Source of the DNA: an uncultured Pseudomonadota bacterium
GTDB lineage: Bacteria; Myxococcota_A; UBA796; SXON01
Assembly (NCBI GenBank): GCA_903900265.1
Contig: CAIUMM010000114.1
Span: 1 to 34,251, forward strand
DNA: 34,251 nt
Direction: 5' to 3'
Under the pieces are notes generated by a model. That model saw nothing but the letters and a program-made list of their open reading frames with translations, searched no databases and was not told the DNA's origin. Below are positions 16,105 through 24,353 of the stretch, in pieces. Each line of letters opens with the position of its first letter. Position 1 is the stretch's first letter. The translations under genes and the position numbers were made by a program.

Positions 16105-16667
16105 TCCTGTTCCTGATGCTGGCGTGCACCACGCCGGCGCCGCCGGCGTCGTCTGCGGGGGGCGATGAGATCCCCGCCGGCCAGACCGAAGACGACTTCG
16201 GGCCTGCGCCGGTGTTTTTGCTTACCGATCAGGACGGGAAAACACGGACGCACGCGGACTTTTTGGGCAAGGTCTGGGTGGCGGACTTCATCTTCACCAC
16301 CTGCAAAGACGTGTGCCCCACGCTCACCGCGCACATGGCCGAGGTGCAGCTGAAGTATCCTTGGGCGTCCTACGTCTCGTTTTCGGTGGACCCCACCAAC
16401 GATACGCCGCCGGTGCTGTTGGCGTATGCCCAGCACTTTCATGCACAGCCAGGCTGGAGCTTTTTGACCGGTCCGGTCGCGGACGTGCGCCGCGTGGTGG
16501 TCGACGGGTTCAAGCAGGCGATGGACACCCGCGCGGTGGGGCCGGGCGAGCCGGATCGGGTGATCCACGGCGATCGCTTTGTCGTCGTCGACAAGGTCGG
16601 TCACATGCGCGGATTTCCCGAGGCGCAGAGCCCGGAGTTGGGCGCGCTACTCGAGCGGCTGCGGTAG
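16101..16667 (+). CDS. Sco1/SenC-family copper/thiol protein, lipoprotein
   Basis: 188 residues. A short lipoprotein signal (MILFLMLAC, Cys9) precedes a thioredoxin-like fold with the copper motif TCKDVCP (Cys68, Cys72) and the third ligand His156 in VIHGDRF, 84 residues later as in Sco1. SVDPTNDTP is the usual loop of the family. Sco proteins deliver or reduce copper for the CuA site of cytochrome oxidase, or act as thiol reductants; no oxidase gene is in view. The ATG overlaps the TPR gene stop (ATGA). Its 3' end overlaps the convergent glycosyltransferase gene by 21 bp. Confidence 0.9.
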   Translation: MILFLMLACTTPAPPASSAGGDEIPAGQTEDDFGPAPVFLLTDQDGKTRTHADFLGKVWVADFIFTTCKDVCPTLTAHMAEVQLKYPWASYVSFSVDPTNDTPPVLLAYAQHFHAQPGWSFLTGPVADVRRVVVDGFKQAMDTRAVGPGEPDRVIHGDRFVVVDKVGHMRGFPEAQSPELGALLERLR

Positions 16668-18254
16668 GTCGGGCTCCTCGCGCACCGCGTCGGCGGGGCG
16701 GTCCGGGCTGCCTTCGGACGTGTCTTTGGCGGCGATGGGCTCCCACACCGAGCGCAGCCGCACGGTCCAGCCGGTGCGGGTGCTGGGCCCCCGGTGCTTG
16801 AGCGCGCGCTGCTTTTTGTAGGCCCGACCGATGCTGGGCTCCACCTTGTTGTCGGTGAACACCGCGGACTTCCAGTGCCGCTGCGCGATCAGCCCGCGGA
16901 TCGTGCTGACGCCGGCCGCCTTGGGCACCGACGCGTCGCTGATGTCCCAGAGGGTGATCAGCGAAAAGCTGGGGTCGTGCCCGGCGAGCACCGCGTAGTA
17001 CGGCGCCTCGGGGATCAGCAGCGGATCGGGCAGATCACGCAGCTCGGCGATCAGCGCGTCGCCTTGCTTTCGATCAGCCGGGGTCGGGACCTCGTAGGTG
17101 TACGTGCCGTGGCCGGTGACGATCTGCACCGCCACGAGCGCTTGCAGTCCCAGCCCCACGAGGCCTTCCCCGGCGCGGCGCGTCAGCAGCGCCGGCCACA
17201 GCGCCTGCACCCACATCATCGGCATCAGCACGTTCACGTAGCCGCCGACGTGCCCGCGCATCAGCGACACCACAAACAAGCCGGTGCCAGCGATGCCGAT
17301 CCAGTACGCAAAGCGCGGGCTGGCCTTCAGCGCCTCGCGATTTCGCAGCGCGCTGACGAGCCCGACCACCGCCATCCCCCACACGATCGGCGTGGCAGCG
17401 GCTACCTCCAGCGTCGCGCCCGAGGTGGTGTACTTCAGCGGCCACAGCGACGTGACGCTCACCCACGGCCAGAAGCGCTTGGCGACGAGCCCGTGGTTCG
17501 AGGGGACCTGCACCAGCCATAGCCAAAAGCGCCCGTCGGTCGCGATCTGCATGCCGACGAGGAACACCACCGCCGGGATCAGCGCGGCCAAGGCGAAGCG
17601 CAGCGCGTGGGCGCGACCGTCCCGGTACCACAGCGCAGCGAGGATCGGAAACCCGAAGATCGCCGCGTGATGTTTGCACATGAACGCCACCGCGAGCAGC
17701 GCGCCGCCGGCGATCGCGCGCGCCGGGGTCCGTCCTGCGGCCAGCACCAGCGCCCATCCGATGAGCCCGATCGAGAGCCCGTCGATGCGCACGAGGTCAA
17801 AAAACGTGCCGGTCTCCTCCCAAGTTCCAAGGAAGATCGCCGCGCATCCCAGCGCCACGGACCAGCGTGCGCCGGCCTCCCGGGCTCCAAACACCAGCGC
17901 TGCGGTCGCGCTCAACGTGCCGACGATAGACACCGCGCGCGCGAGCCCGTAGCCGAACGGAAAAACCGTCGGCAAAACCGTAGACAAGCCCGCGACCACC
18001 CACGCGTACAGCGGCGGGTAGATGAACGGGATGTAGGTGGCGTCGGGCACCCCGTAGAGCGGCAGCCCCTGCTTGACGCGCAGCGCCGAGATCAGCGTCG
18101 CGCCCTCCATCCACTCGAGGTCGTAGGGATAGCCAATGCGCTGGCTCCACACGTGCAGCAGCGTCACGAGCTGCCAGATCGCCAGTCCCGCCACGAGCAG
18201 ATCTAACGCGATGCGCGCCCCGTTCCAGATCCGGTCTCGTGATTCAGCGCGCAT
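16647..18254 (-). CDS. Polytopic membrane glycosyltransferase (GT39/ArnT-like, GT-C fold)
   Basis: 535 residues with roughly ten membrane segments. In the first extracytoplasmic loop the motif YPYDLEWMEG (Asp45, Glu47) matches the acidic catalytic pair of GT-C enzymes that use polyprenyl-phosphate sugars; YIPFIYPPLYAW is also typical. The C-terminal 150 residues form a soluble domain. Enzymes of this type add sugars to lipids, polysaccharides or proteins on the periplasmic side; the acceptor is unknown. The ATG at 18254 lies 5 bp after the GspE-type ATPase stop, suggesting cotranscription. The last 35 or so residues are charged and Pro-rich, and the 3' end overlaps the convergent sco gene. 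Confidence 0.82.
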   Translation of the reverse strand: MRAESRDRIWNGARIALDLLVAGLAIWQLVTLLHVWSQRIGYPYDLEWMEGATLISALRVKQGLPLYGVPDATYIPFIYPPLYAWVVAGLSTVLPTVFPFGYGLARAVSIVGTLSATAALVFGAREAGARWSVALGCAAIFLGTWEETGTFFDLVRIDGLSIGLIGWALVLAAGRTPARAIAGGALLAVAFMCKHHAAIFGFPILAALWYRDGRAHALRFALAALIPAVVFLVGMQIATDGRFWLWLVQVPSNHGLVAKRFWPWVSVTSLWPLKYTTSGATLEVAAATPIVWGMAVVGLVSALRNREALKASPRFAYWIGIAGTGLFVVSLMRGHVGGYVNVLMPMMWVQALWPALLTRRAGEGLVGLGLQALVAVQIVTGHGTYTYEVPTPADRKQGDALIAELRDLPDPLLIPEAPYYAVLAGHDPSFSLITLWDISDASVPKAAGVSTIRGLIAQRHWKSAVFTDNKVEPSIGRAYKKQRALKHRGPSTRTGWTVRLRSVWEPIAAKDTSEGSPDRPADAVREEPDLPQPLE

Positions 18255-18259
18255 GGGCT

Positions 18260-20074
18260 TCAGTACAGGTGGGTTTCGTCGGTGACGGCGATGACCTCGT
18301 CGATGGTCGTCTCGCCGCGCGCGAGCTTCTTGATCGCGTACTCGCGCAAGGTGAGCATGCCATCGTTGACCGCCTCGCGCTTGATCTCTTGCGAGCTCGC
18401 TTTTTCCTGCACGAGACGCTGGATGCGCGCGGTCATCGGCATGACCTCAAACACGCCGGTGCGCCCTTTGTAGCCGGTGCCGCGGCAGCGGGCGCAGCCG
18501 ACGCCGCGCTTGACCCGAAGCCGCCGGCCTTCGGCGCCGCGGATGTTGAGCATGTCGATCTGTTCGGGTGTGAGCTGCTCTTCCCGCGCACAGAACGGGC
18601 ACACCTTGCGCACCAGCCGCTGCGCGATCACGCCCAGCAGCGTGCCGGCGACGAGGAACGGGAACACGCCGAGGTCGAGCAGCCGCGAGACCGCGCTCGC
18701 GGCGTCATTGGTGTGCACCGTCGAGAGCACCAGATGGCCGGTGAGCGCGGCTTGGATCGCGTTCTCCGCGGTGTCGCCGTCCCGGATCTCGCCGATCATG
18801 ATGACGTCGGGGTCTTGGCGCAGCACGTTCTTCAGCGCAGATCCAAAGGTGAACCCGATCTTTGGCTGCATCGCCATCTGGTTGAACTGCTCGTTCACCA
18901 TCTCGATCGGGTCTTCCAACGTGCAGATGTTGATGCGCGGGTTCGCGATGTGGTTGAGGGTGCTGTAGAGCGTGGTGGTTTTACCGGAGCCGGTAGGCCC
19001 GGTGATCAGCACCATGCCGTTGGTGGCGCCGATCATCGTGTTGTACTGCTGCAGCTCGGTCTCGAAGAAGCCCAGATCGGCGAGCGGCTGTTTGAGCACG
19101 GCGGGGTCGAAGATGCGCAGCACCGCCTTCTCGCCGAACACGGTAGGCACGGTGCTGACGCGCATCTCGACCTCGGTGTTGCCGAAGGAGGTCTTGAAGC
19201 GGCCGTCTTGGGGGCGCCGGCGCTCGGCGATGTCCAATCGGGCGAGGAGCTTGACCCGGCTCACCACCGCGGGGTGCACGCCGCGCGGCATGCGGTGCAC
19301 CGCGTGCAGCACGCCGTCGATGCGCATGCGCACGAGGGCGTCGTCGCGCTTGGGCTCGATGTGGATGTCGGAGGCGCGGTTGTCGAAGGCGTAGTTCAGC
19401 AGGTACCAGACCGCCTGCACGATGGGCTGGTCGGTGGCCTCGAGCTCGTTGGTGCCTTGCACCTTGTAGAGCGACTCGAGGTTGGCGATGTCCGGCATGT
19501 CGGTCGCGAACGTGGCCTCGGCGGCGCGCATCGAGCGACGAAAGCCGTGAAACTCGGCGATGACCTTCAGGATCTCCGACTTGCACGCCATCACCGGTCG
19601 GATGGCTTTCTTCTTGAACTGCGCGAGGCTGCCGAGCAGATCGGTGTTCCAAGGATCGCACAGCGCGACGGTCAGCGCCTCGGGCTTGTCTTCGACGGCG
19701 ATGACCATGTGCTTTTCGGCAAAAGGCCCGCCGAAGGCGTCAACCACCAGCTTGAAGTTCAGCTTCAGCGGATCGACCCGCACGAAGGTGTAGCCCTCGT
19801 GGGTAGCGACCACCTCGGTGATCGTCTCTTCATCGACGACCGGGGATTTTTCGTCCTTCCGAAAGCGGAAGCTGGCGATGAGCTCGATGTCGGACAGCGT
19901 GTAGTTGACCCGCTGGCGCCCAAGCAGGCGGCGCAGCTCGGCGCGGCGATCGAGCAACAGGTGGCGCGCTTGTTCGCGGCCGCGGTTGAGCACGTCCTGC
20001 TTCTGGCCCCCGTGCAGGTGGCCTGTCGCCACCAGCATGTCGAGGATCTCGGTGAGCGACGGGCCCTTGGACAC
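18260..20074 (-). CDS. GspE/PilB-family secretion or pilus assembly ATPase
   Basis: 604 residues from a GTG at 20074 (TAGTG junction with the upstream lipoprotein gene). The N-terminal region (about 1-195) resembles the T2SSE_N domain. The ATPase core shows NRASDIHIEPK, Walker A GPTGSGKTT (359-367), the Asp box TLEDPIE, Walker B region DPDVIMIGEIRD, and His box STVHTNDA. The tetracysteine zinc element C492-x2-C495 and C527-x2-C530 (CPFC, CARC) is intact. These hexameric ATPases drive type II secretion or type IV pilus extension at the inner membrane. No other secretion or pilus gene is nearby, so this is an orphan copy, flanked instead by a lipoprotein and a glycosyltransferase gene. Confidence 0.93.
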   Translation of the reverse strand: MSKGPSLTEILDMLVATGHLHGGQKQDVLNRGREQARHLLLDRRAELRRLLGRQRVNYTLSDIELIASFRFRKDEKSPVVDEETITEVVATHEGYTFVRVDPLKLNFKLVVDAFGGPFAEKHMVIAVEDKPEALTVALCDPWNTDLLGSLAQFKKKAIRPVMACKSEILKVIAEFHGFRRSMRAAEATFATDMPDIANLESLYKVQGTNELEATDQPIVQAVWYLLNYAFDNRASDIHIEPKRDDALVRMRIDGVLHAVHRMPRGVHPAVVSRVKLLARLDIAERRRPQDGRFKTSFGNTEVEMRVSTVPTVFGEKAVLRIFDPAVLKQPLADLGFFETELQQYNTMIGATNGMVLITGPTGSGKTTTLYSTLNHIANPRINICTLEDPIEMVNEQFNQMAMQPKIGFTFGSALKNVLRQDPDVIMIGEIRDGDTAENAIQAALTGHLVLSTVHTNDAASAVSRLLDLGVFPFLVAGTLLGVIAQRLVRKVCPFCAREEQLTPEQIDMLNIRGAEGRRLRVKRGVGCARCRGTGYKGRTGVFEVMPMTARIQRLVQEKASSQEIKREAVNDGMLTLREYAIKKLARGETTIDEVIAVTDETHLY

Positions 20075-20484
20075 TATTCGGCGACCTCGACCGCGCGCTC
20101 GGCCTTCAGCGTGCCGACCTGCACCGTGAGCACGCCCGATCCTGCTTCGTTGTAGGTCATGTGGTAGTCATCGATGGTCGCCAGGGACGGCGGATCGATG
20201 CTCATGTGCATGGCGCCGGTCATCAGCGTGTCGCCGCACCACAAGAACACCTCCCAGTAGTCCCCGACCGAAGGCGGATCTTCGCCGTTCACGCGCATCT
20301 CGGGGGTAGGACAGCTGAAGTCGTCCTGCGTGTCGTCTTCCGGCGAGGTGTCCACGACCGCGCCCGAATCGTCTTCGACCTTGGGGCCGCAGCCGCCTAA
20401 GGCGAACAGGGACATCAAGCCGGCCAACGGGAGGGCGACCGGGAGGGCGCACGAGCGGGCGGACGTGAGGGCGGACCAGGACAA
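20074..20484 (-). CDS. Small lipoprotein of unknown function
   Basis: 136 residues from a TTG at 20484, the first usable start after an in-frame stop 11 codons upstream; GGAG lies 7 nt before it. The N-terminus holds an Arg, a long hydrophobic stretch and the lipobox ALGGC (Cys32). An Asp/Glu/Thr-rich linker (VEDDSGAVVDTSPEDDTQDD) leads to a compact beta-rich domain of about 80 residues with two Cys (one in DFSCPTPEM and one in FLWCGDT), which may form a disulfide. No family was recognised. The stop shares one base with the GTG of the ATPase gene, so the two are translationally coupled. Confidence 0.7.
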   Translation of the reverse strand: MSWSALTSARSCALPVALPLAGLMSLFALGGCGPKVEDDSGAVVDTSPEDDTQDDFSCPTPEMRVNGEDPPSVGDYWEVFLWCGDTLMTGAMHMSIDPPSLATIDDYHMTYNEAGSGVLTVQVGTLKAERAVEVAE

Positions 20485-20602
20485 CAGCGACTCCGGGGAA
20501 ACGATGCTCGGAGTCTATCTCCCTGCTCGCTGTGCGTCCGGTGACGCGGCAAAGCCGAGGCTCGTCGAGGCGGCTCCCCGAGCTTCGTGATAGTCGAAGC
20601 CC
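20485..20602. promoter_or_regulatory. Divergent intergenic region with two hairpins
   Basis: This 118-bp gap separates the lipoprotein operon (minus) from glmU (plus). ACTCCG-N13-CGGAGT occurs at 20489-20513. GCTTCG-N7-CGAAGC (20582-20600) ends two bases before the glmU ATG, where the ribosome site should be, and no good Shine-Dalgarno is visible there. The second hairpin could limit glmU translation. No -35/-10 pair was recognised. Confidence 0.35.
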
Positions 20603-21970
20603 ATGTCTACCGCCGTGGTCCTTGCTGCGGGTTTGGGAACCCGTATGCGGTCTCCCCTCGCCAAGGTGCTCCATCCGTTGCTGGGCCGTCCGATGGTCGG
20701 CTGGATCGTCGCCGCTCTCCGAGAGGCCGGCGTGGACGACGTGATCGTGGTCGTGCACCATCAGGAGGACGCGGTGCGCGCGGCTCTCTTGCAGCAGGAT
20801 CCCGCGGTGCGCTTCGCGCGGCAGGACAACCCGATGGGCACCGGAGATGCGCTCCGCAGCGCGCTCGCGTTGGTGCCGAACGCCGGGACGGTGCTGGTGA
20901 CGGCGGGCGATACGCCCTTGCTGCGGTCCGCCGATGTCCGACGCTTGCTCGACGCGCATGAGGCGGGCGGCAAGCGGGTGACGGTGGCGTCGTTTGAGGT
21001 CGATGATCCGCACGGCTACGGCCGCATCGTTCGCGGGCGCGGCATCGTCGAGCAGGTGGACTGCGGCCCGGCTGAGGCTGCGGTGCGTGAGGTCAACAGC
21101 GGACTGTACGCTTTTGAAGCGGCGTATCTGCACACCGCCTTGCCGTTGTTGCAGCCTCACGCGCCCAAGGGCGAGTACTACCTGACCGATCTCGCCGGAG
21201 CGTTGGATGGCGCAGACAGCAAGGTAGAAAGTGGATTCCCAGCGTCCGCGTTCGCGGGGGTGAACGACCGCGCGCAGCTCGCGGAGGCGCGCGGCGTGCT
21301 CAAGCGGCGCGTCAATCGCGCGTGGGCCGAGGCGGGCGTGGATTTTGCCGACTTAGACGGTGCGTTGGTCGACGTCACCGCGGTGCTGCACCCCGGCGCG
21401 GTGGTTGGGTTTGGCGCGGTGATCGCCGGGAGCTGTGACATCGCCGGTACGATCGGCCCCAACGCGGTGGTGCGCGACTGCGTGGTCGCGGCGGGCGCGA
21501 CGATCCACGCGGGCAGCGTGTGCGACGGCGGGCGTGTGGAAGAGGGCGCGGTGGTCGGCCCGATGGCGCGGCTGCGGCCGGGCGCGGTGATCGAGCCCAA
21601 CGCGCACATCGGCAACTTTGTCGAGGTCAAAAACACCCGTGTACGCCGTGGCGCGAAGGCCAACCACCTCGCGTACCTTGGAGACGCCGACATCGGTGAG
21701 GCCGCCAACATCGGCGCCGGCACGATCACCTGCAACTACGACGGCTACCGCAAGCACCGCACCTTCGTGGGCGCGGGCGCGTTCATCGGCTCCAACTCTG
21801 CGTTGGTGGCTCCGATCTCGGTGGGCGCCGGCGCGATCGTCGGCGCGGGCAGTACGGTGACGCTGGACGTCCCGGACGACGCGATCGCCATCGCCCGGGG
21901 GCCGCAGAAGAACCATGAAGGCAGCGCGCGTCGCTTGCGCGCACGCCTCGCCGCGCCGGAGCGTTCGTGA
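20603..21970 (+). CDS. glmU: Bifunctional GlmU (N-acetylglucosamine-1-P uridyltransferase / glucosamine-1-P acetyltransferase)
   Basis: 455 residues, full length. The uridyltransferase half begins with LAAGLGTRMRSPLAKVLHPL and includes QDNPMGTGDAL, AGDTPLL and EYYLTDLAG. The C-terminal half is a left-handed beta-helix of hexapeptides with GPMARLRPGAVI, GNFVEVKNTRV, KANHLAYLGDADIG and NIGAGTITCNYDG, the acetyl-CoA and active-site elements. GlmU makes UDP-GlcNAc for peptidoglycan and lipopolysaccharide in the cytosol. It is followed by uvrD with a GTGA overlap. Confidence 0.97.
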   Translation: MSTAVVLAAGLGTRMRSPLAKVLHPLLGRPMVGWIVAALREAGVDDVIVVVHHQEDAVRAALLQQDPAVRFARQDNPMGTGDALRSALALVPNAGTVLVTAGDTPLLRSADVRRLLDAHEAGGKRVTVASFEVDDPHGYGRIVRGRGIVEQVDCGPAEAAVREVNSGLYAFEAAYLHTALPLLQPHAPKGEYYLTDLAGALDGADSKVESGFPASAFAGVNDRAQLAEARGVLKRRVNRAWAEAGVDFADLDGALVDVTAVLHPGAVVGFGAVIAGSCDIAGTIGPNAVVRDCVVAAGATIHAGSVCDGGRVEEGAVVGPMARLRPGAVIEPNAHIGNFVEVKNTRVRRGAKANHLAYLGDADIGEAANIGAGTITCNYDGYRKHRTFVGAGAFIGSNSALVAPISVGAGAIVGAGSTVTLDVPDDAIAIARGPQKNHEGSARRLRARLAAPERS

Positions 21971-24312
21971 GCAGTCTGGTTGAGGGCCTGAACCCGGAGC
22001 AGGCCGAAGCGGTGATGACCACCGAGGGGCCGCTGCTGATCCTCGCCGGCGCAGGGTCGGGAAAGACCCGCGTGCTCACCCGGCGCGTGGGCTATCTGCT
22101 CGAGTCGGGCGTACGTCCGTGGAACATTTTTGCCGTCACCTTTACCAACAAGGCGGCGGGAGAGATGAAGGAGCGCGTTCGCCATCTGGTCGGGACCACC
22201 GCAGACGATGTCTGGGTGAGCACCTTTCATAGCTCCTGCGTCCGCATTCTTCGCCGCGACATCGAGCCGCTGGGCTTCGGTCGCAACTTTGCGATCTGGG
22301 ACGACGACGACCAGACCCGCACCTTGAAGCAGGTGCTGCTCGAGCAGAACATCGACCCCAAGCGCATGCCGGCGTCGAACTTCCGCTCGCAGATCGATCG
22401 CGCGAAAAACCGCTTGCTTGGCCCTGAAGCCGTGGCTGCGCTGCTGCGCGCGAACGGTCCCAGCGTCGAGTGGTCCGAGAAGATGCCCGCGGTCTACGCC
22501 GCATACGAGGCGCGCCTGAAGAAAGCCAACGCGCTGGACTTCAATGACCTGATCGGCAAGGTCGTCGACCTGTGGACGCAGTTTCCCGAGGTGCTCGAGC
22601 GCTGGACCAACAAGTTTCAGTACTTGATGGTCGACGAATACCAGGACACCAACGCGGCGCAGTACCGCTTCATCCGGCTTTTGGCGGGCGAGCGGGCCAA
22701 CCTCGCGGTGGTGGGCGACGACGACCAGTCGATCTACAGCTTCCGCGGCGCAGATATTCGGAACATCCTCGATTTCGAGAAGGATTTTCCGCAGGCCAAG
22801 ATCATCCGTCTCGAGCAGAACTACCGCTCGACGAGCCTGATCCTCAACGCAGCTTCGGGCGTCGTCCGGAACAATCTGGGTCGAAAGGACAAAACGCTGC
22901 GCACCGACGCCGAGGCGGGCGAGCCCTTGCGGCTCTTCCACGCGCCGGACGAGCTGGCGGAAGCCGACATGGTGTTGACCGAGATCCGCAGGTTGATCCG
23001 GGGCGGGACCACGTGGTCGGCCGCGGGTCCCGCAGCGGCGACGCAGACCTACAAGCCCGGCGATTTTGCGATCATCTACCGCACCAACGCCCAGAGCCGG
23101 GCGTTCGAGCGCGTGCTGACCGAAGCGCGCATCCCGTTCACGCTCGTCGGCGGAAAGAAGTTCTACGAACGCCGTGAGGTTCGCGATGTGCTCGCGTATC
23201 TGCGGCTGGTGTTGAACCCTGCGGATGACATGAGCTTCTTGCGGGTCATCAACGTGCCGACCCGCGGCTTGGGCGAAAAAGCGGTGGAGGGCCTCCGAAT
23301 GGAGGCTGCGAAGCACGGGGTTTCGCTGTACCGCGCGGCGCGGATGACCGGCGGAGAAGGCCGCTCCGCGAAGGGCCTCACCAGCTTCTGCAGCATCATC
23401 GACGGCATCTCCGGCGCGGTGACGACGATGCAACCGGGCGATTTGGTGCTGCACGTCGCCAAGATGACCGGCTATCTCGCCGAGTTGGAGGCGGAGAATA
23501 CGCCGGAGAGCGCGGGACGGATTGAGAACATTCAGGAGCTGGCGCGCGCCGTCGCGGAGAGCGGGCGCGAGTTCGACGCGCAGAACCCGCAGGACGACGC
23601 CTACGAGCGGCTCGCGAGCTTCTTGGACCGCGCGGCGCTGTCCGGGCAGTCCGACGAGCTACCGAGCGAGGACGGCAAGGTCACGCTGCTGACGGTTCAT
23701 CTCGCCAAAGGTTTGGAATATCCAGTGGTTTTTGTGGTTGGACTCACCGAAGGGTGCTTCCCCCACGCGCGCTCGGAGTCGGACGCCGAGATCGAAGAAG
23801 AGCGTCGCCTCGCCTACGTGGCGTTCACGCGGGCGCGGGAGCGCTTGATCCTGACCGCGCCGCGGGTGCGTCGGGGCATGGACGGATCGGTGACGCCGGC
23901 CTCGCTGTCCCGGTTCACAGCGGAGATTCCGATCGCGACCTTCGGCGATTCTCCGCCTGCTTCGCTGGTTCGACCTGCGTCGCCTACCCCGCCGGCCTCC
24001 TTCGGACGCGGCTGGTCTGCCGCGCCGCCTACGCGCGCCGGTCGCCCGTTGGTCGCGGCCGCGCCGACCCGCGCGCCGCTGTCCGCCACCATGCCCGCGC
24101 CGGTGGTCCCGGCTGATCGGCGCCGGATGTCTCCGGACTCGCTCGACGCCTTTCAGCCCGGAGTCGACGTTTTTCACCCGGTTTTAGGGGAAGGTCTCGT
24201 TTCCAGTCGAGATGGCATCCCCTCGAATCCGCGACTTACGATACACTTTCGAAAGCACGGCCCAAGGACTGTGTTCGCGGTGAGCGCGCGGATGGACATC
24301 CTCCTTCCCTGA
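21967..24312 (+). CDS. UvrD/PcrA/Rep-type DNA helicase
   Basis: 781 residues from a GTG at 21967 that overlaps the glmU stop. All SF1A motifs are present: AGAGSGKTRVLTRR (I), FTNKAAGEMKER (Ia), VDEYQDTN (II), GDDDQSIYSFRGAD (III), QNYRS (IV), TVHLAKGLEYPVVFV (V) and RRLAYVAFTRARERL (VI). A Pro/Ala-rich spacer of about 80 residues separates the helicase core from a C-terminal Tudor-like domain (GVDVFHPVLGEGLV), which in PcrA/UvrD contacts RNA polymerase. It acts as a 3'-5' helicase in repair and clearance of protein-DNA blocks. UvrD, PcrA and Rep cannot be told apart with certainty here, though the Tudor end favours UvrD/PcrA. Confidence 0.95.
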   Translation: MSSLVEGLNPEQAEAVMTTEGPLLILAGAGSGKTRVLTRRVGYLLESGVRPWNIFAVTFTNKAAGEMKERVRHLVGTTADDVWVSTFHSSCVRILRRDIEPLGFGRNFAIWDDDDQTRTLKQVLLEQNIDPKRMPASNFRSQIDRAKNRLLGPEAVAALLRANGPSVEWSEKMPAVYAAYEARLKKANALDFNDLIGKVVDLWTQFPEVLERWTNKFQYLMVDEYQDTNAAQYRFIRLLAGERANLAVVGDDDQSIYSFRGADIRNILDFEKDFPQAKIIRLEQNYRSTSLILNAASGVVRNNLGRKDKTLRTDAEAGEPLRLFHAPDELAEADMVLTEIRRLIRGGTTWSAAGPAAATQTYKPGDFAIIYRTNAQSRAFERVLTEARIPFTLVGGKKFYERREVRDVLAYLRLVLNPADDMSFLRVINVPTRGLGEKAVEGLRMEAAKHGVSLYRAARMTGGEGRSAKGLTSFCSIIDGISGAVTTMQPGDLVLHVAKMTGYLAELEAENTPESAGRIENIQELARAVAESGREFDAQNPQDDAYERLASFLDRAALSGQSDELPSEDGKVTLLTVHLAKGLEYPVVFVVGLTEGCFPHARSESDAEIEEERRLAYVAFTRARERLILTAPRVRRGMDGSVTPASLSRFTAEIPIATFGDSPPASLVRPASPTPPASFGRGWSAAPPTRAGRPLVAAAPTRAPLSATMPAPVVPADRRRMSPDSLDAFQPGVDVFHPVLGEGLVSSRDGIPSNPRLTIHFRKHGPRTVFAVSARMDILLP

Positions 24313-24353
24313 ACCCCCCGTGAGTCTCTGTCCGAACCTTGCAAGGAGCCTCG

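Noticed and set aside
18239..20155. A 638-codon open frame on the plus strand opposite the GspE-type gene
   Set aside because: No family features; the minus strand encodes a complete ATPase with all motifs.
21745..23454. A 569-codon minus-strand frame opposite glmU and uvrD
   Set aside because: Antisense shadow of two well-recognised genes.
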